64,000 nucleotides of DNA, taken from assembly GCA_010015745.1 (NCBI GenBank), contig ML978192.1, positions 124,001-188,000 of the forward strand. Direction: 5' to 3'. Position 1 is the stretch's first letter, and each line of letters opens with the position of its first letter. Below the pieces are notes generated by a model. That model saw nothing but the letters and a program-made list of their open reading frames with translations, did not search any database and had not been told where the DNA came from. Origin of the DNA: Setomelanomma holmii. Lineage: Eukaryota > Ascomycota > Dothideomycetes > Pleosporales > Phaeosphaeriaceae. The translations under genes and the position numbers were made by a program. Below are positions 10,809 to 21,623 of the stretch, piece by piece.

Positions 10809-13109
10809 CTAATTGTACCCTTTTAGCATCCCATACCAGTGGCAAGCAGAGATCGAAATCGCACTGCCAACCAGCCACCACCATTCTCCATGCGGCGCAA
10901 TGACTCCAGCACCACACGCACGCAGAGTTCTATCCCTGGTCATCTTCGTTGAACATCCGGTAATATCCGCGCGCCCATATCGGACTCGCAAAGCTGCAAG
11001 GTAAACAGTTGCTAGACCACACATCAGCAATCTCATGCTCATGTCGAGCGCTCCAATAATCTCTGGGAGTCCTAGAGTAAAACGCTGGGCAAGAAACAGT
11101 TTGGTGACAGTCCTGCGGTATGCTGCGGCGCGTTCAGGATCGCATATACTCCGGACATACTGGTCTAGCTCGGAGAATGGCAAAGACCGTACGTCCTCCA
11201 CGGTGTATTCGACCTTACTAGGCGTCGACACGGGATACGCTGGAGTTGCTGGAGCGCACCTGAGCTTCCTACAAAGACTCCAATGCAGCTCGTCCAGATA
11301 AGTCCGTCCCTGAGTGGATCCATTTCGAACCTCTGGCGCAATTGGCTTGTGTACAAGCAACGGTAGCAGCTCTGGTCGCGAGACCCATAGCGTCCTGTTC
11401 TTCTCATCAGTGAAAATGCATTCGCGATCGAAGGCTTCGAATGTGTGCGCGTAATGCACGAATCGAGAATAGAATGCTGGTGTTAAGATCCGTATCTCAA
11501 GCTCTTTTGCAATATAACTTTGATGTAGGCGAACAGGCTCTTCTATCTTATGTACCGGTTCGTCGGGGACCGCGGTGGTGAACGTAATGCAAATCGGCTG
11601 AGACGACTGATGGACAGCAGCGGTCAAATAGTCCTTGAACACATGGTAAAGTTCGCTGACCTTGTCAGCTACTGGTCGCTACTAAGGGAAAGCAGCTTAC
11701 CGTTCAGTTGAGGTGGGCATGCGACCAATACCGGTATGCAGGACCTCTGGGCGAAACCAAACGTGGAGCTGTCGCTTGAAGAAAAGCTTAAAAGCTTCCC
11801 TGATGATCCGCGGAACTGTTACGAAGCCTACCCACCACCACGAAAGGATAAATCGAGCTACGTCATGAACCTCCATCTGGTCCATTTCCATTGCCGGACC
11901 GATGGAATTCAGGCGTGCAACAAGCTTAGCATGATCTTTCGATGATATAAGGGTGATGGTATTGTCAATGTTTGGGCTGTCGTATGCTGGATCAGGGAAT
12001 GGATTCAGCGCTTTGAGGACGTACGATCCCTTTCTTGAGTTGAACGGTGAAACGTGGAAGTCCTTCTCCCAACGTTCGGTAAATCGCGATTTCGCACCAG
12101 GAGGTAGCTCAGGCCCGGACGCCTCTGAGTCAATCGTAGAGGGCACGCTCAGCACATTGGAGCCATCGAGCAAATACATACGTCTTTCCCCAAATGTGTT
12201 GTTGACTTCCAGGATCATCTTCTGAAGTTGGTGGTTCGCATCATAAATGTACCAGAAAGACACGGGGTTGAATGCATAGCCGAAGAAGCGCGGTGCGGTG
12301 ACGAGATAGGCGTACGACCACTCGGAGTCAACAACTTGCTGCATACATCAGCCATTCGTGTCTTGATTGGAAAATGACTTTGGCTGCGTGGCGAGGTCAC
12401 TTACATGCTCTTTCAAATACAACTTTAACTTGCCATAGAAGCCAAGCTCGCGCTTGCCACGACTGAGATAATCTTCAGCATCGATCCGCATCCACCAACG
12501 ACCAAGCTGGTGGTCGCTGCCACTTCCAAGACATTCGCCTCCTGCAGTGACACCAGCTGGAATGATCGGAAAGCCAACTTGAAGATATGAATATTCGAAA
12601 GCGTGCCGTTTGGGGAACAAGCGGGCATGCTTCGTCTGGCACGGAAATATCCTTGGCCTGGGATAACCAGAAGTCCAGTCTGTGAGAAGTTCAGGTGACG
12701 ACGTTGGTGGAGGTCTTCTGCCCTTTGCTGCCTTCGGGGCGCTGAGGTTTTTCCCGTTGGTGTACGCGCGATACCGCCATAGTAGCACAAGCAAAGCAAG
12801 CGGCATTGCGATGCGCCATATTAGCCGCCATAAGCCCGCTGATACATTCGGATCCCGTGCTCCCAAGCTCTGCATTAAAGTTTCTAAGAATGTTTCTCTC
12901 GCCATCAATACGTTTAGATTGCCGAATATGATGCAGTCTGTGAGGACTTGGCGGTCCCCGAAGTACCATCGCGTAATCGTAGCTGCGACCCATACGGCCA
13001 GCAGTGGCGATGCTCGCCATCCGTGGACTACAATGCAAAGTAAAAGGATAAGCAAACAGGGTACAAGAGAAGCGATTCGGCCAGAGTGGCCGCGTGCTGT
13101 GGTCCGCAT
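10809..13109 (-). CDS. DUF1365-domain membrane protein
   Basis: Exons 13109-12405, 12338-11701 and 11655-10809 (minus strand) join to about 729 residues. The first 115 residues contain two to three hydrophobic helices (about 12-31, 35-50 and 95-113), suggesting a membrane anchor. From about residue 150 the DUF1365 family begins: CQTKHARLFPKRHAFEYSYL, then TAPRFFGYAFNPVSFWYIYD, and a WWWVGFVTVPRI segment near the end of exon 2. The third exon carries a C-terminal region with further hydrophobic helices near its end. DUF1365 occurs in bacteria and fungi and its biochemical role is not established; I assign none. Intron 11656-11700 is only 45 bases, but the only frame-consistent acceptor (GGTCAG) has a CTGAC branch. 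The exact C-terminus could be altered by an unseen final intron. Confidence 0.82.
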
Positions 13110-13527
13110 GGGCGAAAGAAGGTAGAGGATTGCTGTGAAGCGAAGAAGCTTGATGATACAAATGCGATGTCAGATCGATGCGCTAAACCCGTTCCATGAA
13201 GTCTTCATGCAGGGACTCAGGCACGGCTCGCCAGAAAGGGAAATGTTGAAAATCAACCATCAGATTCTTGAAGTATCGTGGGCACACTTTGTCGACGCGG
13301 AGCTGATCATCCTTGTGGCTGCTTCCTGTTTCGAGTCATTGCGGACCAGATGTCGGAGCGAAGACGTCTCGTCCTACTAGTCTCATCAACAGGAAGTTGA
13401 ACTGCGTATAGCTACTCAATATATTCCTCGCGTCAACCCATTTCAGGCGCCAAAAGGAGCAGCTTGACTACCATATGCCCGCCACGAAAGCCGTTCGATG
13501 GCAGCATCGCCATCACATTCGCTCATT
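13110..13527. other. Short intergenic, DUF1365 gene promoter
   Basis: This is the upstream region of the minus-strand DUF1365 gene and the 3' flank of the next minus-strand gene. No separate coding frame is supported. Confidence 0.45.
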
Positions 13528-15569
13528 TCAGTACAGCTCCCGAGGGAATATGCCCAACAGATAGCTGCCGTGCGAGACGTTCAAATCACTCATCCTCTCG
13601 CGAGTAAAGCCTTTTTGCAATTGCGTCGCTTCAAAGGAGGTCATGCGACCTGCATCCCTCAGATAACGGATCAGGCAGTTGACGTAACGGCGTTCGGTGG
13701 TTGCACGACTGGCGCGGATCACGTTGAGACTCGATTCCCGAGCATTGATGCCCCTGTTGGCCAGTGCGTGATGCTCTTGACTGTAAAGGCGTAGCAAAGT
13801 TGCCTTTGCTTGTTGCAGCTCAGCGGCTTGAGCTTGCAGGAAGCCCGCAGCCCGTCTTGCGTTGACTCGAGTGAAAGTATGTCCACCCCCATTGACCCTG
13901 ACACCATTTGACCTGATGTTGTATCTGAGGTTGTACATCTTGCAATTGCGGGGGTTCTGGTGGCGGTTGGAATGGCGGCGACCGGTGTGCTCATGGTTCG
14001 CAACATCATCCAAGACCAGATCAACGATATCCACACCTGGGCAAGATCAGCACCAATAATTTGACGCAGGACTGGACGACATGCTGACCGGTCGGATCCT
14101 GACGTTCGACCTCGAGACGCTGTTTCGCCTTGGAGACGAGCTGCTCGATCTCCAGCCTTCGATAAGCCCTTCGGACGAGCGCGAAACGATACTCAGCAAT
14201 GAGGACGTCCAAAACATCTGCTTGAGTTCAGCACTGAGCTTGGAAGATTTTGGAAAGCATGAGCGAAGCTCCACCTACCAACACCTTGGTCGTTGGCGTG
14301 AGCCATACGAGCTCGAACGTCTCCATGCTTCTTGTGTCCGTTCAGAAAGGTACTAGGGCGAGGCTCTTGAAGATTGGAGGGTTTTGGCAGGTGTCCTAGT
14401 ATGACGTGCTCTGGCAGGTATCTGTGCGGCATGAATTCTTTCTGATAGGAATACTCAAACCATTTGTATGCGTCTACTGGGTTGCCCCAGAGAGCATAAC
14501 AAATCAGCTTGCGCAATGCCAATGTTACAGCCCGGCCATACGCTAAATCCTTCATGCTATGACGAACCTCGTGGTCGATGCGATCAATGATATCGTGACG
14601 ATAGTCGAAACCGGCGAAGAAGTCGTGGAGCTCAGGATCGCGTTTCGCACTCAGCGGTTGATAATGAAAATCGAGGGGAAGACGGAAATAGTCTGATCGA
14701 ATGATACCATTGAGATACCTATAAAACGTCAGTTGCATGAGTGATTGTGAGCCTTCGACCTCGAGCCGTAGGCAAAATGCTGACGGCGCAATGCGCTTGT
14801 AGTCCCCTCAATTGGGAGACACACAACACACGGCCAGCAACATCATCCTCGCTCTCAGGTCGCAGAAAATTTGTCAAGATCTTCACTTACCTTGCTGGCA
14901 GCGTGTATCCCTTCAAGAAGGTCTTATAAGCCTCAAGCGGTGGCAGCGTTGCAATTTGGCGTAGCATGCTTCGACCTTCCGGAAATGTAGCAATTTCCAG
15001 ATGACCTTGAAAGAACTGGTCAATCTCTGTGAGGAATCCGCGAGAGATGGCACGCGAGGCTAGGTATTCGTCCAGATCTTTGTCCTGACAAGCAGCGAAA
15101 CGCCGGATCTATGAGCCATTAGTATCTGTTGGTGTTGACGGTAGATCGCAACTACCGGGACATCATGATCGGTCGTTGGCTCCGCCTCGCGCACGCGTTC
15201 GCGAGCACGCTGTTCCTCAACTCCAGTGCTGTGCCACGGATTCGGTTGTCGATTGTCGTTGAAATCGAACGCAGCACGGGCCTGCGTCTGGGCATCAGGC
15301 CGTCGACCCTGGTGCCTTCGCGCTGTGTAATAGTCCTTCGCCGGGACTTCGTACAGGTCGCTACCTGGGTTAGTGGCTGGCGAAGGGTCGCATTCGTGGC
15401 TTGTTTGAGTATCTACCCAAGCGATATTCTTTGGTATGCTGCTTCGATATGCACTATCACCGCCACGAAGATGGGGCCTTTCTGGGTCATATGGCTCGGG
15501 GAATACCTCACCATCGACGCAATGGTATGGTCTGCCTCCGCCGCTTTCGTGAGACATCCTATTCCCCAT
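13528..15569 (-). CDS. Hypothetical protein, multi-exon, unrecognised family
   Basis: The first four exons read well on the minus strand: 15569-15156, 15108-14891, 14718-14279, and from 14217 to about 14060. The junctions are clean, including a GTAGTT..TACTAATG..CATAG intron at 15109-15155. A final coding block runs to the stop at 13528. The N-terminal 140 residues are polar and disordered (rich in Arg, Pro, Asp and His). The middle is helical with many aromatic and charged residues (YLNGIIRSDYF, WGNPVDAYKWFEYSYQ). A coiled-coil stretch (RRAYRRLEIEQLVSKAKQRL) leads to a hydrophobic, possibly membrane-spanning segment. The last block is again helical (AQAAELQQAKATLLRLYSQE). I do not recognise the family. 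The splice pattern between 14060 and 13830 is unresolved because all three frames are partly open there. Confidence 0.6.
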
Positions 15570-15897
15570 GGGCGTAGCTTGGGTCGAAGTGCAGGAAGAA
15601 GTAAAGAGAACGTCGTGTGTGATCTTGCCAAGGGTGGAGTGGGGCAGGGTGAAGTGAGGCTAGGAAATGAGCATGTTGTTTTGGCCGCGACAAAAGGGAA
15701 GGCACGCGTCCGCAACACGTCCCGTCGCGACTGCCACGAAGTGATTTGAACCCTTCACGAGCAACTGAAGTTGATGCGGCGACGGGCAAGAGATAGTTTT
15801 AACTTGAAAGACGTGCATACGAACCGGTCCCTAACGCCAATCTGAGACGCTCTGTGCTGAAAGCAGATGCTATGACTACATATATTACAGTCGGCGA
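15570..15897. other. Short intergenic between two minus-strand genes
   Basis: This is the promoter of the unrecognised minus-strand gene plus the 3' end of vma6. A T-loop-like GGTTCAAATC motif on the minus strand near 15746 was examined as a tRNA, but no acceptor stem or D arm accompanies it. Confidence 0.45.
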
Positions 15898-17150
15898 TCA
15901 GAAGACGCTAATGTAGTTCCCGATGCGCTCCTTCTGATTCTGAGCGATGCACTCGGCTATCCATGTGATGTTCCGAATTTCCTGGAATCAAAAGTCAGCC
16001 GGAAGCAATATGAAGGGCATCATCGACATACCTGTTCTCGCAGCTTCACCCATGCATACACTATCGCGTGGGTGAACTGTTGAGTGAAAGCAATCTTTGA
16101 AATTTCCATTTCCTTTTGATAGAACAAGTCCTCCAGACTTCGCGACTCTCCACCTACACCACCTGACATGTTGCCAACGCCGCCACCGCCGCCTTGGCTC
16201 AGGCCAGTCTGATCGAAGAAAGTCTTGTAATCTGCCACGCCCTCAACCGCGATGCGTACGCCCTCCACATCATCGGCTCTTGAGAGCATCAACGTGCCTT
16301 CTGGGTACAGTCGACCAAAGTTCGGGTATAGCTTCTTTCGGTCTGCCTTCGATAGCTCGGTGCCAAATGAGTTGAGGGTGATGTTGATGCTCCTCCGATC
16401 GGCCTCAAACTCTAACGTCTCGGACATGACTTCTGCCGTAGGTGTACCGGCGACCTCCGGGGCGGTGTTAACCCAGTTGTGGAAATCCTCGAGATAGTTC
16501 TTGTACAAAGTATTTCGGATGATCTCGATATTGAGCTCGTCGAGATCCTGGTGGCTAAGCGAGCCCTTGAAGTATGGCGCAAGTGGCGTCTCGATGAGCA
16601 CCGAGTTGTAAAGCTCCTCGATGTTGGTCGCGACGCAAAGGACCGGCATTGTCTCGAACCAGCCCAGCGGATGACATCTCTCCAACAGCTCCCGTGTGTC
16701 CCTTTCGTGCAATGTGCCCGTGATGAGCAACGCGACGTTATCGATCATGTATCCGTACGTGAGGTATTCCATGAACTTGGACAGGGAGCCGGTGGCGTTG
16801 GCCTGGAGGTAGCGAAACTCGGCCACAAGCTTGTCGGTTGTCTTAGCGGCGAGGGCAGATGTTGAGGGATTGGGAGGCAACGAAGAAAGGAAGTCGCCGT
16901 AGGCGGGTGACAGCTGGAGCTTGACGTCTATCATGTATTAGTCAGGTAACGTGTTGACGTCCAAGCAGAGAAGCACACCGTCGATGTTCTCGCATTGCGT
17001 CAAGTTGCTGTAGTTCTGGCTGGTGAGCAGCGCATTGCGGTAGCCGCGCACGATGCCCTCGATGTAGCTAGATCATAGTCAGGTAGTGCGGCATATAAGC
17101 AGCACCAAAGCGACATACCCATACTTCACGTTGTAGTAGAGGCCCTCCAT
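15898..17150 (-). CDS. vma6: V-type ATPase V0 subunit d (Vma6)
   Basis: Exons 17150-17119, 17067-16979, 16927-16032 and 15981-15898 give 366 residues, close to the family norm. The start MEGLYYNVKYGYIEGIVRGY and the end WIAECIAQNQKERIGNYISV are diagnostic of subunit d. This subunit sits on the cytosolic face of the V0 proteolipid ring and couples it to the V1 central stalk for vacuolar and Golgi acidification. The conserved body includes a cluster of structural residues around LERCHPLGWF and FTQQFTHAIVYAWVKLREQE. A Gly-rich loop (SQGGGGGVGNMSGGVGG) near residue 310 is an expansion typical of some filamentous fungi. The first exon is only 32 bases. All introns have standard signals. Confidence 0.96.
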
Positions 17151-18310
17151 GATGCTTGATGCGAACTGCTGTTGATGTCGCGCAGGCAAGAGCTGCAGCT
17201 AGGTCGTCATGGCTGGCAGCGGCGAAACTCCGGCTTGGCACGCGCCAATCACAGCTGACGCCCTCCAAACACCACCTGTATTCGTTTCTTCGTATATACG
17301 ATTGTCTGTGTCCTTGATACAATCATTTTATCTTTGCCTTAATATAGTCTTATCTTGAATCGTATCCAGCTCGTCTGCACAGCATTCCACAGCATTCCAA
17401 GGCTCGGTATCCGGTGTCGATTTGTCAGGCTTGAGTAGCTCCTCCGCTTGCTTCAATCCCTGCCCCATCCTATACGAAGAGACCTTTCAGACCATCCTGT
17501 TCTGGCAATCTTTCTGCTCTTTCTGTTGTACCGATCAACATTAAAAGTGCCTGATGAACCCATTGACGCACATGCCTTCCGCCACTGATCGCCAAGCGTC
17601 CGGGAAGCGCGCCAAAGGCCTCCGCTGGATCATTGAGCCAAGAAAGACTACGAAGGAGCTCGTACTTTCTGAGTTTTGGGACTACACCAAATTTGGCCTG
17701 GGGCCTACAACTCAAAAAGTACGAGCTCCTTCGCACACGTTGCGCCGTACACTCACGATACTAGTTTACGCAAACTAGATCGTCAACGTTGCGACCTCAG
17801 GGCCAAACCTTGGTCCAATCCAGTCGATGGCCAAGAGCCCACCGGAGGGTTCGAAGTGCAGTGGACAACAGCTCCGGCGATGGGTCTGATCACCGGCGAT
17901 GGACTCCAACGCAGTACTGCATCAGACAGTTCCGCTCCGAGGCCTTCGGTATCTCGGGGTATTTCTTTAAACTTTTCCTGGCGCCTCAAGCGTTTTGTGG
18001 AGATTAGGTCTAGCGTGGCCCCCGCAAAATGTAATTTCCCCGGACTATTGGCTTCATTAACCTTGCATCTGAACACCGCGACCATGCATTCGTGGAGGTA
18101 CTCTTCTAGCGTCGCAGGGGCAGGGATTCTCTTGATTGAAGGGCCGACCATATGGCCTCAAATGGTAATGGTGTGTTCTTGTGTACGATGGTATTGCAAC
18201 CTCGGAAGTACAGCCGCCTCGATGTGACATCTGCTCCGGTCTGTATATCATCGTTGCGAAGGACATCAATTCTGAGTTGCAGGCCGTTAATGGGTTGAGC
18301 ATCTTTCGCC
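17151..18310. other. Gene-poor stretch upstream of the GH43 locus, containing an inverted repeat
   Basis: No gene is convincing. A 122-codon frame on the minus strand (18151-17783) begins with a plausible MVGPSIKRIPAPATLEEYL. However, all three minus frames stay open here and nothing supports it. The inverted repeat at 17651-17733 is listed separately. Confidence 0.4.
17651..17733. repeat. Inverted repeat, 23-bp arms with 37-bp loop
   Basis: The left arm at 17651-17673 (CGAAGGAGCTCGTACTTTCT then GAG) and the right arm at 17711-17733 are reverse complements at 22 of 23 positions. The arms are separated by 37 bases. No flanking target-site duplication or transposase is visible. It could be a solo foldback remnant, a hairpin in a transcript, or the relic of a tiny MITE. 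Confidence 0.85.
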
Positions 18311-20548
18311 ATGTATCTCGTCTCCTTTCTTCTTACATCTCACGTTTTTTGGTCTGTGGCGGCTAGCGCAGCGTCAGATCCTCAGACACAGGCAGCCCTT
18401 GACGATATCAGCGTTACCAACCTTGAAGATGTCCGCGGGAATCTTCACCTTCCTGAAACGTCGAAGGCCAAAGCATTGCATGGTCAAGCAGCGACCCGTC
18501 CGTCATCGCCGCCGATGGCATCATTCAACGACAGGAGGTCCCGACCCATGTGAACTTGACAGCAAGAATCGAGACGAATGGCACCACATCAGAGCGTATC
18601 TTCACTGCAAATGTGCGGCAAGCGGTGCAGCTTGATCCATTCGAGACTTATGCCTTTGCGTACTTCACAAATAACAGCTTGGCTGGTGAGAAAATATATT
18701 TGGCCGTAAGCGAGGGCAACAACGCGCTGAACTGGACGGAGCTGAACAACAAGCAGCCGATCTTGACTTCGACAGAGGGCACAAAGGGACTGCGCGATCC
18801 ATTCGTCATTCGATCACACGAGGGAGATGTGTTTTACCTTCTTGCAACCGATCTTTGCATTGGATCGGGCACATCGTGGACCGACGCCGTCCGCAAGGGA
18901 AGCCTCTATCTAGAGATCTGGGAGTCAGAGAATCTCAAGACTTGGTCGAAGCAACGTCATGTCAAGGTTTCCCCGTCGTCAGCTGGCAATACTTGGGCAC
19001 CGGAGGCGTATTATGACACAACTCTTGGATCGTACGTGGTGTTCTGGGCGTCTTCTCTGTACGAAGATAGCGACGTCAACCGGACCGGTTCAACGTATCA
19101 TCGCATGTTATCTTCTACGACACGTGACTTCATCACCTCCAGCGAGCCTGTAATCTGGCAGGATGCTGGCATGTCACGTATCGACTCGACTGTGATCCAA
19201 GAGGGAGACACTTTCTATCGATTCACCAAAGATGAAGGAGGCACGTGCACTGGATGCTCGGATATTATTCAGGAGCGTTCGAGCTCATTACGCGTCTCTC
19301 GACTCGTGGACACAGGTCGCAGCGTGTATTGGAAAGAATGCCGGCACAAGCAATGCCGAAGGACCCACAGTCTTCAAGGCGAATCCAAATGACGTCCACG
19401 GCGAGATATTCTACCTTTTCGTGGACGAATATACAGGTCGTGGCTATATACCACTAGAAACCGCTGACATCGCGTCTCCGGCTCGGAAAGTCTCGTCTTC
19501 GTACAAGCTCCCGACAAGTCCACGCCACGGTACCGTGCTCCCGATCACCGCCAAAGAGCTCTCAGCTTTGACTTCCACTTCCAGCACTTCCTCTCGAAGG
19601 GCACGGGACCACAGCCTTGTGAAGCGTACCAGCCCTGTTCTCCCCGCTCTGTATGCCGACCCGAATATTGCCATATTCGGCAACAACTATTACATCTACC
19701 CGACGACCGATGGTTTCCCTGGCTGGGCAGGCCAAACGTTCTACGTGTGGAAATCGCCCGATCTCATTACGTGGACACGGTCTATTGAGCCTATTCTTAC
19801 GCTGAATGGCACGAGCGGTAACGTGCCTTGGGCAATCGGGAATGCTTGGGCACCTACAATCATCGAGCGTCAAGGAAAATACTATTTCTACTTCTCCGGT
19901 CAGAATCCAACGTACAATCGAAAGACGATTGGAGTTGCCATCGCCGATCACCCCGAAGGTCCCTACACTGCCGAGTCTCAGGCCTTCATCTTGAATAACG
20001 AAGCTATCACGACAGGCCAGGCGATCGATTCTTGTGCCTTCCGTGACCCGCAAACAGGAAAGTACTATCTCTTCTGGGGCAATGGAAGTCCTGCACTGTA
20101 CGCCGAGCTCAGCGACTCCATGATAGCGCTGAAGCCGAACACTACGACTGCTATCACCGGCCTCACCGATTTCCGCGAAGGACTTTTCATAAACTACCTC
20201 AAGGGTACATACCATCTGACCTACGGCGTCGACGACACGCGCTCGGAGGACTACCGCATCGGGTATGCTACTGCAAGTAGTGTGCATGGGCTGTGGACAT
20301 ACCGCGGCATCGTGTTGCAAAAGGATGAAGCTCAAGGAATCCTTGGTACTGGTCATAACAGTATCGTACAGGTGCCAGGTACGGATGACTGTTATATGGC
20401 ATATCATCGGTTCGCATTGCAGGGAAGGAATGGGACGAGGCGCGAGACGACGATCGACAAGGTGTTCTTTGACGAGGATGGCATCATGGTGCCTGTCGTG
20501 CCTACTCTGGAGAGCGTAGGACCAGAAACGATAGGCGAGAAATACTGA
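18311..20548 (+). pseudogene. Secreted two-domain GH43-type glycosidase, broken by two frameshifts
   Basis: A signal peptide (MYLVSFLLTSHVFWSVAASA) is followed by an atrophied bacterial Ig-like segment (SIAWSSDPSVIAADG). Two beta-propeller domains of the GH43/arabinanase type come next. The second keeps a likely base Asp in LYADPNI, a modulator Asp in DSCAFRDP and an acid Glu in DFREGLF. The first contains GLRDPFVIRSHEGDVFYLLA and GNTWAPEAYYD. Such enzymes remove arabinose or xylose from plant cell-wall polysaccharides outside the cell. The frame starting at 18311 is lost by an apparent one-base deletion near 18457. The true frame then runs to about 19290, where an apparent one-base insertion returns it to the first frame until the stop at 20548. 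Homologous sequence is continuous across both points, with no gap and no room for an intron, so I call it a pseudogene. Two sequencing errors are the alternative. Confidence 0.82.
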
Positions 20549-20559
20549 GCCAATATGGA

Positions 20560-21300
20560 AGTTTGTAAAGCTCCAGAACATTTTGAATTTCAAGTTGCGA
20601 TAGCCAAAAGTCTGTGAGGCCATACAGAGCCCTGCGATGGAGTAATTTTGTGGTATCATGGTGCTGGATGCGCTGAACTTGGAGACCGTAGAACTTTAAA
20701 GGGTTGGCATGTATTGAGCTGAGGTAGAAGCCTGTATGGACTCGTGGTATCTTGGCTTTTCAATCCGCAACGGACGAAAACATTCGAGGTCATACAGGGT
20801 CATGCAAATGCAATGGAGTAAGTCTGCGGTATTCAAGGTGGCTATTATGCCGACTTCGGAGAGCGTGCGAGCGCAGATGACTGGTGAGACTTACCGAGCT
20901 GACATGGGAGTCTGCATGGACTCAGAGTATCTTGGATTGATTATTTCGCGATAGACCAAACCATCCAAGGTTATGTAGGGTTCTAGAACAGAGTAATTCT
21001 TGTTCACCTCAGGGCGCGTGGGACGGCCGAGAATCAGTAGGAACCATTGAGCCAAAGTGGCAGCCTGTGTTAACTTATTGTACTTGAATTCACATTTTGC
21101 AAGACACAAACTCATTTGAGGTCATACAGAGTTCTAGATCAGACTAATTCGTGTCGACTTCAAAGGGCGTGGGACGGTTGAGAATAATTGAGTCGAAAGT
21201 GCAGGCTGTACAGACTCAGTGTATTTTGAGTTTCTAGTCTACCGTAGAAAATAGCCCTGAGGGCCATACAGGGTTCTGTATGAGTGTGATTTCGTGGTAC
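20560..21300. repeat. Degenerate tandem repeat, about 4-5 units of 140-180 bp
   Basis: Related units begin with a GAGGTCATACAGGGTTCT-like core at about 20616, 20786, 20966, 21118 and 21259 (spacings 170, 180, 152 and 141). Each continues with GAGTAATTC-like and TGGACTC-GTAT-TTG-like blocks; a partial unit precedes the first. The copies are strongly diverged and non-coding. The array starts right after the stop of the GH43 pseudogene. Confidence 0.72.
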
Positions 21301-21567
21301 GTATGTATATATCATGCGGTTGGAGCTGCGCCACAAGTAGCTAGTGCTACATACTGTGTCATGTATCCGAACTAGGCAAATCATACTAAGTCGCGCGCTA
21401 GTGCAGATCACACAAGATGATTGGAGCGACGCCAAGCTTTCGTCGCGACAAGGACCTGCGCATTCCCTCTGCTCCATCCTTTCCTCTTCAACACCACTTT
21501 TTTTTTTGTAGCAGCAGCGACCACCATCAACACCAATTGTCCCCTGCAACTTGTTTGCTCTTGCTCT

Positions 21568-21618
21568 GTAAGTCACCCTAGCAACTTCCTCTTTCACCAT
21601 CACTAATCGTAATTGCAG
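21568..21618 (+). promoter_or_regulatory. 5' UTR intron and pyrimidine-rich leader of the downstream gene
   Basis: A GTAAGT donor at 21568 and a TTGCAG acceptor ending at 21618 bound a 51-base intron that ends five bases before the ATG at 21624. Upstream, a CT-rich stretch with a T10 run at about 21501 is typical of a fungal transcription start region. From 21301 to 21567 nothing else is evident. Confidence 0.6.
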
Positions 21619-21623
21619 ACAAA

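Noticed and set aside
15730..15800. tRNA-like GGTTCAAATC motif on the minus strand
   Set aside because: The T-arm stem is imperfect, and no A box, D arm or acceptor stem could be found at the right distance.
17783..18151. 122-codon minus-strand ORF starting MVGPSIKRIP
   Set aside because: Neighbouring frames are equally open and there is no family signal, splice support or composition bias.
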